A DNA stretch of 64,000 nucleotides from Pterobdella sp. o SKG-2022 (GCA_964035795.1 OZ038325.1:6604082-6668081); one strand, 5' to 3'; counted from the stretch's first letter, positions 51,435 through 64,000 are shown. Translations and numbers: made by a program. The notes: a model not told the origin generated them from the letters alone.

Positions 51435-54400
51435 TGACTGCTGGTCAAGTGTTCTGAGTTGTCTGCTCTTGTTGACTGCTGGTCAAGTGTTCTGAGTTGT
51501 CTGCTCTTGTTGACTGCTGGTCAAGTGTTTTGAGTTGCTTGCTCTTGTTGACTGCTGGTCAAGTGTTCTGAGTTACTTGCTTTTGTTGACTGCTGATCAA
51601 GTGTTCTGAGTTGTCTGCTCTTGTTGACTGCTGGTCAAGTGTTTTGAGTTGCTTGCTCTTGTTGACTGCTGGTCAAGTGTTCTGAGTTGTTTGCTCTTGT
51701 TGACTGCTGGTCAAGTGTTCTGAGTTGTCTGCTCTTGTTGACTGCTGGTCAAGTGTTCTGAGTTGTCTGCTCTTGTTGACTACTGGTCAAGTGTTTTGAG
51801 TTGCTTGCTCTTGTTGACTGCTGGTCAAGTGTTCTGAGTTACTTGCTCTTGTTGACTGCTGGTCAAGTGTTTTGAGTTGCTTGCTCTTGTTGACTGCTGG
51901 TCGAGTGTTCTGAGTTGTCTGCTCTTGTTGACTGCTGGTCAAGTGTTTTGAGTTGCTTGCTCTTGTTGTTTGTTGGTCAAGTGTTCTGAGTTGCTTGCTC
52001 TTGTTGACTGCTGGTCAAGTGTTTTGAGTTGCTTGCTCTTGTTGACTGTTGGTCAAGTGTTCTGAGTTGCTTGCTCTTGTTGACTGCTGGTCAAGTGTTC
52101 TGAGTTGCTTGCTCATGTTGACTGTTGGTCAAGTCTTCTGAGTTGCTTGCTCTTGTTGACTGCTGGTCAAGTGTTCTGAGTTGCTTGCTCTTGTTGACTG
52201 TTGGTCAAGTGTTCTGAGTTGCTTGCTCTTGTTGACTGTTGGTCAAGTGTTCTGAGTTGCTTGCTCTTGTTGACTGCTGGTCAAGTGTTCTGAGTTGCTT
52301 GCTCTTGTTGACTGTTGGTCAAGTGTTCTGAGTTGCTTGCTCTTGTTGACTGTTGGTCAAGTGTTCTGAGTTGCTTGCTCTTGTTGACTGCTGGTCAAGT
52401 GTTCTGAGTTGCTTGCTCTTGTTGACTGCTGGTCGAGTGTTCTGAGTTGTCTGCTCTTGTTGACTGCTGGTCAAGTGTTTTGAGTTGCTTGCTCTTGTTG
52501 ACTGTTGGTCAAGTGTTCTGAGTTGCTTGCTCTTGTTGACTGCTGGTCAAGTGTTCTGAGTTGCTTGCTCTTGTTGACTGCTGGTCAAGTGTTTTGAGTT
52601 GCTTGCTCTTGTTGACTGCTGGTCAAGTGTTCTGAGTTGTTTGCTCTTGTTGACTGCTGGTCGAGTGTTCTGAGTTGTCTGCTCTTGTTGACTGCTGGTC
52701 AAGTGTTTTGAGTTGCTTGCTCTTGTTGACTGTTGGTCAAGTGTTCTGAGTTGCTTGCTCTTGTTGACTGCTGGTCAAGTGTTTTGAGTTGCTTGCTCTT
52801 GTTGACTGTTGGTCAAGTGTTCTGAGTTGTCTGCTCTTGTTGACTGCTGATCAAGTGTTCTGAGTTGCTTGCTCTTGTTGACTGCTGGTCATGTGTTCTG
52901 AGTTGCTTGCTCTTGTTGACTGCTGGTCGAGTGTTCTGAGTTGTCTGCTCTTGTTGACTGCTGGTCAAGTGTTTTGAGTTGCTTGCTCTTGTTGACTGTT
53001 GGTCAAGTGTTCTGAGTTGCTTGCTCTTGTTGACTGCTGGTCAAGTGTTTTGAGTTGCTTGCTCTTGTTGACTGCTGGTCAAGTGTTCTGAGTTGCTTGC
53101 TCTTGTTGACTGTTGGTCGAGTGTTCTGAGTTGTCTGCTCTTGTTGACTGCTGATCAAGTGTTTTGAGTTGCTTGCTCTTGTTGACTGTTGGTCAAGTGT
53201 TCTGAGTTGCTTGCTCTTGTTGACTGTTGGTCAAGTGTTCTGAGTTGCTTGCTCTTGTTGACTGTTGGTCAAGTGTTCTGAGTTGTCTGCTCTTGTTGAC
53301 TGCTGGTCAAGTGTTCTGAGTTGCTTGCTCTTGTTGACTGCTGGTCAAGTGTTCTGAGTTGTCTGCTCTTGTTGACTGTTGGTCAAGTGTTCTGAGTTGT
53401 CTGCTCTTGTTGACTGCTGGTCAAGTGTTTTGAGTTGCTTGCTCTTGTTGACTGCTGGTCAAGTGTTCTGAGTTGTTTGCTCTTGTTGACTGCTGGTCAA
53501 GTGTTCTGAGTTGTCTGCTCTTGTTGACTGCTGGTCAAGTGTTCTGAGTTGTCTGCTCTTGTTGACTGCTGGTCAAGTGTTTTGAGTTGCTTGCTCTTGT
53601 TGACTGCTGGTCAAGTGTTCTGAGTTACTTGCTTTTGTTGACTGCTGATCAAGTGTTCTGAGTTGTCTGCTCTTGTTGACTGCTGGTCAAGTGTTTTGAG
53701 TTGCTTGCTCTTGTTGACTGCTGGTCAAGTGTTCTGAGTTGTTTGCTCTTGTTGACTGCTGGTCAAGTGTTCTGAGTTGTCTGCTCTTGTTGACTGCTGG
53801 TCAAGTGTTCTGAGTTGTCTGCTCTTGTTGACTACTGGTCAAGTGTTTTGAGTTGCTTGCTCTTGTTGACTGCTGGTCAAGTGTTCTGAGTTACTTGCTC
53901 TTGTTGACTGCTGATCAAGTGTTCTGAGTTGTCTGCTCTTGTTGACTGCTGGTCAAGTGTTTTGAGTTGCTTGCTCTTGTTGACTGCTGGTCAAGTGTTT
54001 TGAGTTGCTTGCTCTTGTTGACTGCTGGTCAAGTGTTCTGAGTTGTCTGCTCTTGTTGACTGCTGGTCAAGTGTTCTGAGTTGCTTGCTCTTGTTGACTG
54101 CTGGTCAAGTGTTTTGAGTTGCTTGCTCTTGTTGACTGCTGGTCGAGTGTTCTGAGTTGTCTGCTCTTGTTGACTGCTGGTCAAGTGTTTTGAGTTGCTT
54201 GCTCTTGTTGACTGTTGGTCAAGTGTTCTGAGTTGCTTGATCTTGTTGACTGCTGGTCAAGTGTTCTGAGTTGCTTGCTCTTGTTGACTGTTGGTCAAGT
54301 GTTCTGAGTTGCTTGCTCTTGTTGACTGTTGGTCAAGTGTTTTGAGTTGCTTGCTCTTGTTGACTGTTGGTCAAGTGTTCTGAGTTGTCTGCTCTTGTTG

Positions 54401-57400
54401 ACTGCTGGTCAAGTGTTCTGAGTTGCTTGCTCTTGTTGACTGCTGGTCAAGTGTTCTGAGTTGTCTGCTCTTGTTGACTGTTGGTCAAGTGTTCTGAGTT
54501 GCTTGCTCTTGTTGACTGCTGGTCAAGTGTTTTGAGTTGCTTGCTCTTGTTGACTGTTGGTCAAGTGTTCTGAGTTGTCTGCTCTTGTTGACTGCTGATC
54601 AAGTGTTCTGAGTTGCTTGCTCTTGTTGACTGCTGGTCAAGTGTTCTGAGTTGCTTGCTCTTGTTGACTGCTGGTCGAGTGTTCTGAGTTGTCTGCTCTT
54701 GTTGACTGCTGGTCAAGTGTTTTGAGTTGCTTGCTCTTGTTGACTGTTGGTCAAGTGTTCTGAGTTGCTTGCTCTTGTTGACTGCTGATCAAGTGTTCTG
54801 AGTTGTCTGCTCTTGTTGACTGCTGGTCAAGTGTTCTGAGTTGCTTGCTCTTGTTGACTGTTGGTCGAGTGTTCTGAGTTGTCTGCTCTTGTTGACTGCT
54901 GGTCAAGTGTTTTGAGTTGCTTGCTCTTGTTGACTGTTGGTCAAGTGTTCTGAGTTGCTTGCTCTTGTTGACTGTTGGTCAAGTGTTCTGAGTTGCTTGC
55001 TCTTGTTGACTGTTGGTCAAGTGTTCTGAGTTGTCTGCTCTTGTTGACTGCTGGTCAAGTGTTCTGAGTTGCTTGCTCTTGTTGACTGCTGGTCAAGTGT
55101 TCTGAGTTGTCTGCTCTTGTTGACTGTTGGTCAAGTGTTCTGAGTTGTCTGCTCTTGTTGACTGCTGGTCAAGTGTTTTGAGTTGCTTGCTCTTGTTGAC
55201 TGTTGGTCAAGTGTTCTGAGTTGTTTGCTCTTGTTGACTGCTGGTCAAGTGTTCTGAGTTGTCTGCTCTTGTTGACTGCTGGTCAAGTGTTCTGAGTTGT
55301 CTGCTCTTGTTGACTGCTGGTCAAGTGTTTTGAGTTGCTTGCTCTTGTTGACTGCTGGTCAAGTGTTCTGAGTTACTTGCTTTTGTTGACTGCTGATCAA
55401 GTGTTCTGAGTTGTCTGCTCTTGTTGACTGCTGGTCAAGTGTTTTGAGTTGCTTGCTCTTGTTGACTGCTGGTCAAGTGTTCTGAGTTGTTTGCTCTTGT
55501 TGACTGCTGATCAAGTGTTCTGAGTTGTCTGCTCTTGTTGACTACTGGTCAAGTGTTTTGAGTTGCTTGCTCTTGTTGACTGCTGGTCAAGTGTTCTGAG
55601 TTACTTGCTCTTGTTGACTGCTGATCAAGTGTTCTGAGTTGTCTGCTCTTGTTGACTGCTGGTCAAGTGTTTTGAGTTGCTTGCTCTTGTTGACTGCTGG
55701 TCAAGTGTTCTGAGTTGCTTGCTCTTGTTGACTGCTGGTCGAGTGTTCTGAGTTACTTGCTTTTGTTGACTGCTGATCAAGTGTTCTGAGTTGCTTGCTC
55801 TTGTTGACTGCTGGTCAAGTGTTCTGAGTTGTTTGCTCTTGTTGACTGCTGGTCAAGTGTTCTGAGTTGTCTGCTCTTGTTGACTGCTGATCAAATGTTC
55901 TGAGTTGTCTGCTCTTGTTGACTGCTGGTCAAGTGTTTTGAGTTGCTTGCTCTTGTTGACTGTTGGTCAAGTGTTCTGAGTTGTTTGCTCTTGTTGACTG
56001 CTGGTCAAGTGTTCTGAGTTGTCTGCTCTTGTTGACTGCTGGTCAAGTGTTCTGAGTTGCTTGCTCTTGTTGACTGCTGGTCAAGTGTTTTGAGTTGCTT
56101 GCTCTTGTTGACTGCTGGTCAAGTGTTCTGAGTTGTTTGCTCTTGTTGACTGCTGGTCGAGTGTTCTGAGTTGTCTGCTCTTGTTGACTGCTGGTCAAGT
56201 GTTTTGAGTTGCTTGCTCTTGTTGACTGTTGGTCAAGTGTTCTGAGTTGCTTGCTCTTGTTGACTGCTGGTCAAGTGTTCTGAGTTGCTTGCTCTTGTTG
56301 ACTGTTGGTCAAGTCTTCTGAGTTGCTTGCTTTTGTTGACTGCTGGTCAAGTGTTCTGAGTTGCTTGCTCTTGTTGACTGTTGGTCAAGTGTTCTGAGTT
56401 GCTTGCTCTTGTTGACTGTGTGTCAAGTGTTCTGAGTTGCTTGCTCTTGTTGACTGCTGGTCAAGTGTTCTGAGTTGCTTGCTCTTGTTGACTGCTGGTC
56501 AAGTGTTCTGAGTTGTCTGCTCTTGTTGACTGCTGGTCAAGTGTTCTGAGTTGCTTGCTCTTGTTGACTGTTGGTCAAGTGTTCTGAGTTGCTTGCTCTT
56601 GTTGACTGCTGGTCAAGTGTTCTGAGTTGTCTGCTCTTGTTGACTGCTGGTCAAGTGTTTTGAGTTGCTTGCTCTTGTTGACTGCTGGTCAAGTGTTCTG
56701 AGTTGTTTGCTCTTGTTGACTGCTGGTCGAGTGTTCTGAGTTGTCTGCTCTTGTTGACTGCTGGTCAAGTGTTTTGAGTTGCTTGCTCTTGTTGACTGTT
56801 GGTCAAGTGTTCTGAGTTGCTTGCTCTTGTTGACTGCTGGTCAAGTGTTTTGAGTTGCTTGCTCTTGTTGACTGTTGGTCAAGTCTTCTGAGTTGCTTGC
56901 TCTTGTTGACTGCTGGTCAAGTGTTCTGAGTTGCTTGCTCTTGTTGACTGTTGGTCAAGTGTTCTGAGTTGCTTGCTCTTGTTGACTGTTGGTCAAGTGT
57001 TCTGAGTTGCTTGCTCTTGTTGACTGCTGGTCAAGTGTTCTGAGTTGCTTGCTCTTGTTGACTGTTGGTCAAGTGTTCTGAGTTGCTTGCTCTTGTTGAC
57101 TGTTGGTCAAGTGTTCTGAGTTGCTTGCTCTTGTTGACTGTCGGTCAAGTGTTCTGAGTTGTCTGCTCTTGTTGACTGCTGGTCAAGTGTTCTGAGTTGC
57201 TTGCTCTTGTTGACTGCTGGTCAAGTGTTCTGAGTTGTCTGCTCTTGTTGACTGTTGGTCAAGTGTTCTGAGTTGTCTGCTCTTGTTGACTGCTGGTCAA
57301 GTGTTTTGAGTTGCTTGCTCTTGTTGACTGCTGGTCAAGTGTTCTGAGTTGTTTGCTCTTGTTGACTGCTGGTCAAGTGTTCTGAGTTGTCTGCTCTTGT

Positions 57401-60400
57401 TGACTGCTGGTCAAGTGTTCTGAGTTGTCTGCTCTTGTTGACTGCTGGTCAAGTGTTTTGAGTTGCTTGCTCTTGTTGACTGCTGGTCAAGTGTTCTGAG
57501 TTACTTGCTTTTGTTGACTGCTGATCAAGTGTTCTGAGTTGTCTGCTCTTGTTGACTGCTGGTCAAGTGTTCTGAGTTGTTTGCTCTTGTTGACTGCTGG
57601 TCAAGTGTTCTGAGTTGTTTGCTCTTGTTGACTGCTGGTCAAGTGTTCTGAGTTGTCTGCTCTTGTTGACTGCTGGTCAAGTGTTCTGAGTTGTCTGCTC
57701 TTGTTGACTACTGGTCAAGTGTTTTGAGTTGCTTGCTCTTGTTGACTGCTGGTCAAGTGTTCTGAGTTACTTGCTCTTGTTGACTGCTGATCAAGTGTTC
57801 TGAGTTGTCTGCTCTTGTTGACTGCTGGTCGAGTGTTCTGAGTTGTCTGCTCTTGTTGACTGCTGGTCAAGTGTTTTGAGTTGCTTGCTCTTGTTGACTG
57901 TTGGTCAAGTGTTCTGAGTTGCTTGCTCTTGTTGACTGCTGGTCAAGTGTTCTGAGTTACTTGCTCTTGTTGACTGTTGGTCAAGTCTTCTGAGTTGCTT
58001 GCTCTTGTTGACTGCTGGTCAAGTGTTCTGAGTTGCTTGCTCTTGTTGACTGTTGGTCAAGTGTTCTGAGTTGCTTGCTCTTGTTGACTGCTGGTCAAGT
58101 GTTCTGAGTTGCTTGCTCTTGTTGACTGTTGGTCAAGTGTTCTGAGTTGCTTGCTCTTGTTGACTGTTGGTCAAGTGTTCTGAGTTGCTTGCTCTTGTTG
58201 ACTGTCGGTCAAGTGTTCTGAGTTGTCTGCTCTTGTTGACTGCTGGTCAAGTGTTCTGAGTTGCTTGCTCTTGTTGACTGCTGGTCAAGTGTTCTGAGTT
58301 GTCTGCTCTTGTTGACTGTTGGTCAAGTGTTCTGAGTTGTCTGCTCTTGTTGACTGCTGGTCAAATGTTTTGAGTTGCTTGCTCTTGTTGACTGCTGGTC
58401 AAGTGTTCTGAGTTGTTTGCTCTTGTTGACTGCTGGTCAAGTGTTCTGAGTTGTCTGCTCTTGTTGACTGCTGGTCAAGTGTTCTGAGTTGTCTGCTCTT
58501 GTTGACTGCTGGTCAAGTGTTTTGAGTTGCTTGCTCTTGTTGACTGCTGGTCAAGTGTTCTGAGTTACTTGCTTTTGTTGACTGCTGATCAAGTGTTCTG
58601 AGTTGTCTGCTCTTGTTGACTGCTGGTCAAGTGTTCTGAGTTGTTTGCTCTTGTTGACTGCTGGTCAAGTGTTCTGAGTTGTTTGCTCTTGTTGACTGCT
58701 GGTCAAGTGTTCTGAGTTGTCTGCTCTTGTTGACTGCTGGTCAAGTGTTCTGAGTTGTCTGCTCTTGTTGACTACTGGTCAAGTGTTTTGAGTTGCTTGC
58801 TCTTGTTGACTGCTGGTCAAGTGTTCTGAGTTACTTGCTCTTGTTGACTGCTGATCAAGTGTTCTGAGTTGTCTGCTCTTGTTGACTGCTGGTCGAGTGT
58901 TCTGAGTTGTCTGCTCTTGTTGACTGCTGGTCAAGTGTTTTGAGTTGCTTGCTCTTGTTGACTGTTGGTCAAGTGTTCTGAGTTGCTTGCTCTTGTTGAC
59001 TGCTGGTCAAGTGTTCTGAGTTACTTGCTCTTGTTGACTGTTGGTCAAGTCTTCTGAGTTGCTTGCTCTTGTTGACTGCTGGTCAAGTGTTCTGAGTTGC
59101 TTGCTCTTGTTGACTGTTGGTCAAGTGTTCTGAGTTGCTTGCTCTTGTTGACTGTTGGTCAAGTGTTCTGAGTTGCTTGCTCTTGTTGACTGCTGGTCAA
59201 GTGTTCTGAGTTGCTTGCTCTTGTTGACTGTTGGTCAAGTGTTCTGAGTTGCTTGCTCTTGTTGACTGTTGGTCAAGTGTTCTGAGTTGCTTGCTCTTGT
59301 TGACTGTCGGTCAAGTGTTCTGAGTTGTCTGCTCTTGTTGACTGCTGGTCAAGTGTTCTGAGTTGCTTGCTCTTGTTGACGGCTGGTCAAGTGTTCTGAG
59401 TTGTCTGCTCTTGTTGACTGTTGGTCAAGTGTTCTGAGTTGTCTGCTCTTGTTGACTGCTGGTCAAGTGTTTTGAGTTGCTTGCTCTTGTTGACTGCTGG
59501 TCAAGTGTTCTGAGTTGTTTGCTCTTGTTGACTGCTGGTCAAGTGTTCTGAGTTGTCTGCTCTTGTTGACTGCTGGTCAAGTGTTCTGAGTTGTCTGCTC
59601 TTGTTGACTGCCGGTCAAGTGTTTTGAGTTGCTTGCTCTTGTTGACTGTCGGTCAAGTGTTCTGAGTTGTCTGCTCTTGTTGACTGCTGGTCAAGTGTTT
59701 TGAGTTGCTTGCTCTTGTTGACTGCTGGTCAAGTGTTCTGAGTTGTCTGCTCTTGTTGACTGTTGGTCAAGTGTTCTGAGTTGTCTGCTCTTGTTGACTG
59801 CTGGTCAATTGTTTTGAGTTGCTTGCTCTTGTTGACTGCTGGTCAAGTGTTCTGAGTTGTTTGCTCTTGTTGACTGCTGGTCAAGTGTTCTGAGTTGTCT
59901 GCTCTTGTTGACTGCTGGTCAAGTGTTCTGAGTTGTCTGCTCTTGTTGACTGCTGGTCAAGTGTTTTGAGTTGCTTGCTCTTGTTGACTGCTGGTCAAGT
60001 GTTCTGAGTTACTTGCTTTTGTTGACTGCTGATCAAGTGTTCTGAGTTGTCTGCTCTTGTTGACTGCTGGTCAAGTGTTCTGAGTTGTTTGCTCTTGTTG
60101 ACTGCTGGTCAAGTGTTCTGAGTTGTTTGCTCTTGTTGACTGCTGGTCAAGTGTTCTGAGTTGTCTGCTCTTGTTGACTGCTGGTCAAGTGTTCTGAGTT
60201 GTCTGCTCTTGTTGACTACTGGTCAAGTGTTTTGAGTTGCTTGCTCTTGTTGACTGCTGGTCAAGTGTTCTGAGTTACTTGCTCTTGTTGACTGCTGATC
60301 AAGTGTTCTGAGTTGTCTGCTCTTGTTGACTGCTGGTCGAGTGTTCTGAGTTGTCTGCTCTTGTTGACTGCTGGTCAAGTGTTTTGAGTTGCTTGCTCTT

Positions 60401-63400
60401 GTTGACTGTTGGTCAAGTGTTCTGAGTTACTTGCTCTTGTTGACTGTTGGTCAAGTCTTCTGAGTTGCTTGCTCTTGTTGACTGCTGGTCAAGTGTTCTG
60501 AGTTGCTTGCTCTTGTTGACTGCTGGTCAAGTGTTCTGAGTTGCTTGCTCTTGTTGACTGTTGGTCAAGTGTTCTGAGTTGCTTGCTCTTCTTGACTGTT
60601 GGTCAAGTGTTCTGAGTTGCTTGCTCTTGTTGACTGTCGGTCAAGTGTTCTGAGTTGTCTGCTCTTGTTGACTGCTGGTCAAGTGTTCTGAGTTGCTTGC
60701 TCTTGTTGACTGCTGGTCAAGTGTTCTGAGTTGTCTGCTCTTGTTGACTGTTGGTCAAGTGTTCTGAGTTGTCTGCTCTTGTTGACTGCTGGTCAAGTGT
60801 TTTGAGTTGCTTGCTCTTGTTGACTGCTGGTCAAGTGTTCTGAGTTGTTTGCTCTTGTTGACTGCTGGTCAAGTGTTCTGAGTTGTCTGCTCTTGTTGAC
60901 TGCTGGTCAAGTGTTCTGAGTTGTCTGCTCTTGTTGACTGCTGGTCAAGTGTTTTGAGTTGCTTGCTCTTGTTGACTGTCGGTCAAGTGTTCTGAGTTGT
61001 CTGCTCTTGTTGACTGCTGGTCAAGTGTTCTGAGTTGCTTGCTCTTGTTGACTGCTGGTCAAGTGTTCTGAGTTGTCTGCTCTTGTTGACTGTTGGTCAA
61101 GTGTTCTGAGTTGTCTGCTCTTGTTGACTGCTGGTCAATTGTTTTGAGTTGCTTGCTCTTGTTGACTGCTGGTCAAGTGTTCTGAGTTGTTTGCTCTTGT
61201 TGACTGCTGGTCAAGTGTTCTGAGTTGTCTGCTCTTGTTGACTGCTGGTCAAGTGTTCTGAGTTGTCTGCTCTTGTTGACTGCTGGTCAAGTGTTTTGAG
61301 TTGCTTGCTCTTGTTGACTGCTGGTCAAGTGTTCTGAGTTACTTGCTTTTGTTGACTGCTGATCAAGTGTTCTGAGTTGTCTGCTCTTGTTGACTGCTGG
61401 TCAAGTGTTCTGAGTTGTTTGCTCTTGTTGACTGCTGGTCAAGTGTTCTGAGTTGTTTGCTCTTGTTGACTGCTGGTCAAGTGTTCTGAGTTGCTTGCTC
61501 TTGTTGACTGTTGGTCAAGTGTTCTGAGTTGCTTGCTCTTGTTGACTGTTGGTCAAGTGTTCTGAGTTGCTTGCTCTTGTTGACTGCTGGTCAAGTGTTC
61601 TGAGTTGCTTGCTCTTGTTGACTGTTGGTCAAGTGTTCTGAGTTGCTTGCTCTTGTTGACTGTTGGTCAAGTGTTCTGAGTTGCTTGCTCTTGTTGACTG
61701 TCGGTCAAGTGTTCTGAGTTGTCTGCTCTTGTTGACTGCTGGTCAAGTGTTCTGAGTTGCTTGCTCTTGTTGACTGCTGGTCAAGTGTTCTGAGTTGTCT
61801 GCTCTTGTTGACTGTTGGTCAAGTGTTCTGAGTTGTCTGCTCTTGTTGACTGCTGGTCAAGTGTTTTGAGTTGCTTGTTCTTGTTGACTGCTGGTCAAGT
61901 GTTCTGAGTTGTTTGCTCTTGTTGACTGCTGGTCAAGTGTTCTGAGTTGTTTGCTCTTGTTGACTGCTGGTCAAGTGTTCTGAGTTGTTTGCTCTTGTTG
62001 ACTGCTGGTCAAGTGTTCTGAGTTGTCTGCTCTTGTTGACTGCTGGTCAAGTGTTCTGAGTTGTCTGCTCTTGTTGACTACTGGTCAAGTGTTTTGAGTT
62101 GCTTGCTCTTGTTGACTGCTGGTCAAGTGTTCTGAGTTACTTGCTCTTGTTGACTGCTGATCAAGTGTTCTGAGTTGTCTGCTCTTGTTGACTGCTGGTC
62201 GAGTGTTCTGAGTTGTCTGCTCTTGTTGACTGCTGGTCAAGTGTTTTGAAATGCTTGCTCTTGTTGACTGTTGGTCAAGTGTTCTGAGTTGCTTGCTCTT
62301 GTTGACTGCTGGTCAAGTGTTCTGAGTTACTTGCTCTTGTTGACTGTTGGTCAAGTCTTCTGAGTTGCTTGCTCTTGTTGACTGCTGGTCAAGTGTTCTG
62401 AGTTGCTTGCTCTTGTTGACTGTTGGTCAAGTGTTCTGAGTTGCTTGCTCTTGTTGACTGTTGGTCAAGTGTTCTGAGTTGCTTGCTCTTGTTGACTGCT
62501 GGTCAAGTGTTCTGAGTTGCTTGCTCTTGTTGACTGTTGGTCAAGTGTTCTGAGTTGCTTGCTCTTGTTGACTGTTGGTCAAGTGTTCTGAGTTGCTTGC
62601 TCTTGTTGACTGTCGGTCAAGTGTTCTGAGTTGTCTGCTCTTGTTGACTGCTGGTCAAGTGTTCTGAGTTGCTTGCTCTTGTTGACGGCTGGTCAAGTGT
62701 TCTGAGTTGTCTGCTCTTGTTGACTGTTGGTCAAGTGTTCTGAGTTGTCTGCTCTTGTTGACTGCTGGTCAAGTGTTTTGAGTTGCTTGCTCTTGTTGAC
62801 TGCTGGTCAAGTGTTCTGAGTTGTTTGCTCTTGTTGACTGCTGGTCAAGTGTTCTGAGTTGTCTGCTCTTGTTGACTGCTGGTCAAGTGTTCTGAGTTGT
62901 CTGCTCTTGTTGACTGCTGGTCAAGTGTTTTGAGTTGCTTGCTTTTGTTGACTGTCGGTCAAGTGTTCTGAGTTGTCTGCTCTTGTTGACTGCTGGTCAA
63001 GTGTTCTGAGTTGCTTGCTCTTGTTGACTGCTGGTCAAGTGTTCTGAGTTGTCTGCTCTTGTTGACTGTTGGTCAAGTGTTCTGAGTTGTCTGCTCTTGT
63101 TGACTGCTGGTCAATTGTTTTGAGTTGCTTGCTCTTGTTGACTGCTGGTCAAGTGTTCTGAGTTGTTTGCTCTTGTTGACTGCTGGTCAAGTGTTCTGAG
63201 TTGTCTGCTCTTGTTGACTGCTGGTCAAGTGTTCTGAGTTGTCTGCTCTTGTTGACTGCTGGTCAAGTGTTTTGAGTTGTCTGCTCTTGTTGACTGCTGG
63301 TCAAGTGTTCTGAGTTACTTGCTTTTGTTGACTGCTGATCAAGTGTTCTGAGTTGTCTGCTCTTGTTGACTGCTGGTCAAGTGTTCTGAGTTGTTTGCTC

Positions 63401-64000
63401 TTGTTGACTGCTGGTCAAGTGTTCTGAGTTGTTTGCTCTTGTTGACTGCTGGTCAAGTGTTCTGAGTTGTCTGCTCTTGTTGACTGCTGGTCAAGTGTTC
63501 TGAGTTGTCTGCTCTTGTTGACTACTGGTCAAGTGTTTTGAGTTGCTTGCTCTTGTTGACTGCTGGTCAAGTGTTCTGAGTTACTTGCTCTTGTTGACTG
63601 CTGATCAAGTGTTCTGAGTTGTCTGCTCTTGTTGACTGCTGGTCGAGTGTTCTGAGTTGTCTGCTCTTGTTGACTGCTGGTCAAGTGTTTTGAGTTGCTT
63701 GCTCTTGTTGACTGTTGGTCAAGTGTTCTGAGTTGCTTGCTCTTGTTGACTGCTGGTCAAGTGTTCTGAGTTGCTTGCTCATGTTGACTGTTGGTCAAGT
63801 CTTCTGAGTTGCTTGCTCTTGTTGACTGCTGGTCAAGTGTTCTGAGTTGCTTGCTCTTGTTGACTGTTGGTCAAGTGTTCTGAGTTGCTTGCTCTTGTTG
63901 ACTGTTGGTCAAGTGTTCTGAGTTGCTTGCTCTTGTTGACTGCTGGTCAAGTGTTCTGAGTTGCTTGCTCTTGTTGACTGTTGGTCAAGTGTTCTGAGTT
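51435..64000 (-). repeat. 38-bp satellite array, right arm, inverted (about 331 monomers)
   Basis: This is the same 38-bp satellite on the minus strand, running to the window edge. It is a reverse-complement copy of left-arm bases 21336-33901: a base at y pairs with left-arm base 85336 minus y. All eight CAGTAG markers pair exactly (51782, 53834, 55544, 57710, 58774, 60218, 62080 and 63524 with 33554, 31502, 29792, 27626, 26562, 25118, 23256 and 21812). Private changes also pair: AACAAACAAC, CATGAG, CACATGACC, AAGATCAAG, CACACAG, AGCATTTC, CAAGAACAAG, CCGGCAG, CAAGAAGAGC and CAGCCG. I found no mismatch and no indel. It is non-coding for the same reasons as the left arm. Confidence 0.96.

Noticed and set aside
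51167..51495. Open frames on both strands crossing the N gap
   Set aside because: Most of their length is unknown bases, which hide stops. The sequenced ends are ordinary satellite.
51435..64000. Natural inversion or giant palindrome as the default explanation
   Set aside because: Not excluded, but the strand flip sits exactly at a 200-N placeholder and the copy shows no differences, so an assembly duplicate is simpler. Reported as a finding with tests.

Overview
The window is a very long, gene-free tandem satellite DNA array. The monomer is 38 bp: bases 1-19 TTGACCAGCAGTCAACAAG and bases 20-38 AGCAAGCAACTCAGAACAC on the + strand of the left arm. I found no protein-coding gene, RNA gene, transposon or CRISPR array. 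The scale (about 64 kb of one satellite), the low-GC simple flank and the assembly gap point to a eukaryotic chromosome assembly, but nothing here identifies the species. I do not recognise this satellite as a named family.

Layout. 1-141: AT-rich non-satellite flank (about 17% GC by hand count). 142-181: a degenerate edge monomer. 182-51234: about 1,343 head-to-tail monomers. 51235-51434: exactly 200 Ns. 51435-64000: about 331 monomers in the opposite orientation, running off the window edge.

Register. From 182 to 45705 every marker I measured lies at an exact multiple of 38 bp. Two shared 1-bp deletions (monomers at 45706 and 48479) are the only net length changes I found in the left arm.

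Internal structure. Monomers differ by a few recurring substitutions: TTGATC, TCGACC, CAACAG, CAGTAG, CCGACAG, GCAGAC, GCAAAC, AAGTAA, CAAAAC and GAAGAC. These are linked into multi-monomer haplotypes, and the haplotypes have been copied as blocks. Offsets recovered include 1292, 4332, 3306, 2052, 1634, 5700, 2773 and 1444 bp. All are whole numbers of monomers, less 1 bp where a deletion is crossed. The array has therefore grown by repeated block duplication of hundreds to thousands of bases.

Main result. The arm after the gap is a reverse-complement copy of left-arm bases 21336-33901. Paired positions always sum to 85336, and more than 30 markers, many of them private one-off mutations, match exactly with no mismatch seen. 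Coming directly after a 200-N gap, this looks like two copies of the same array edge joined tail to tail (retained haplotig or misoriented contig). A true giant palindrome is the alternative. I do not see a new gene system; the interest lies in the satellite's structure and in this join.
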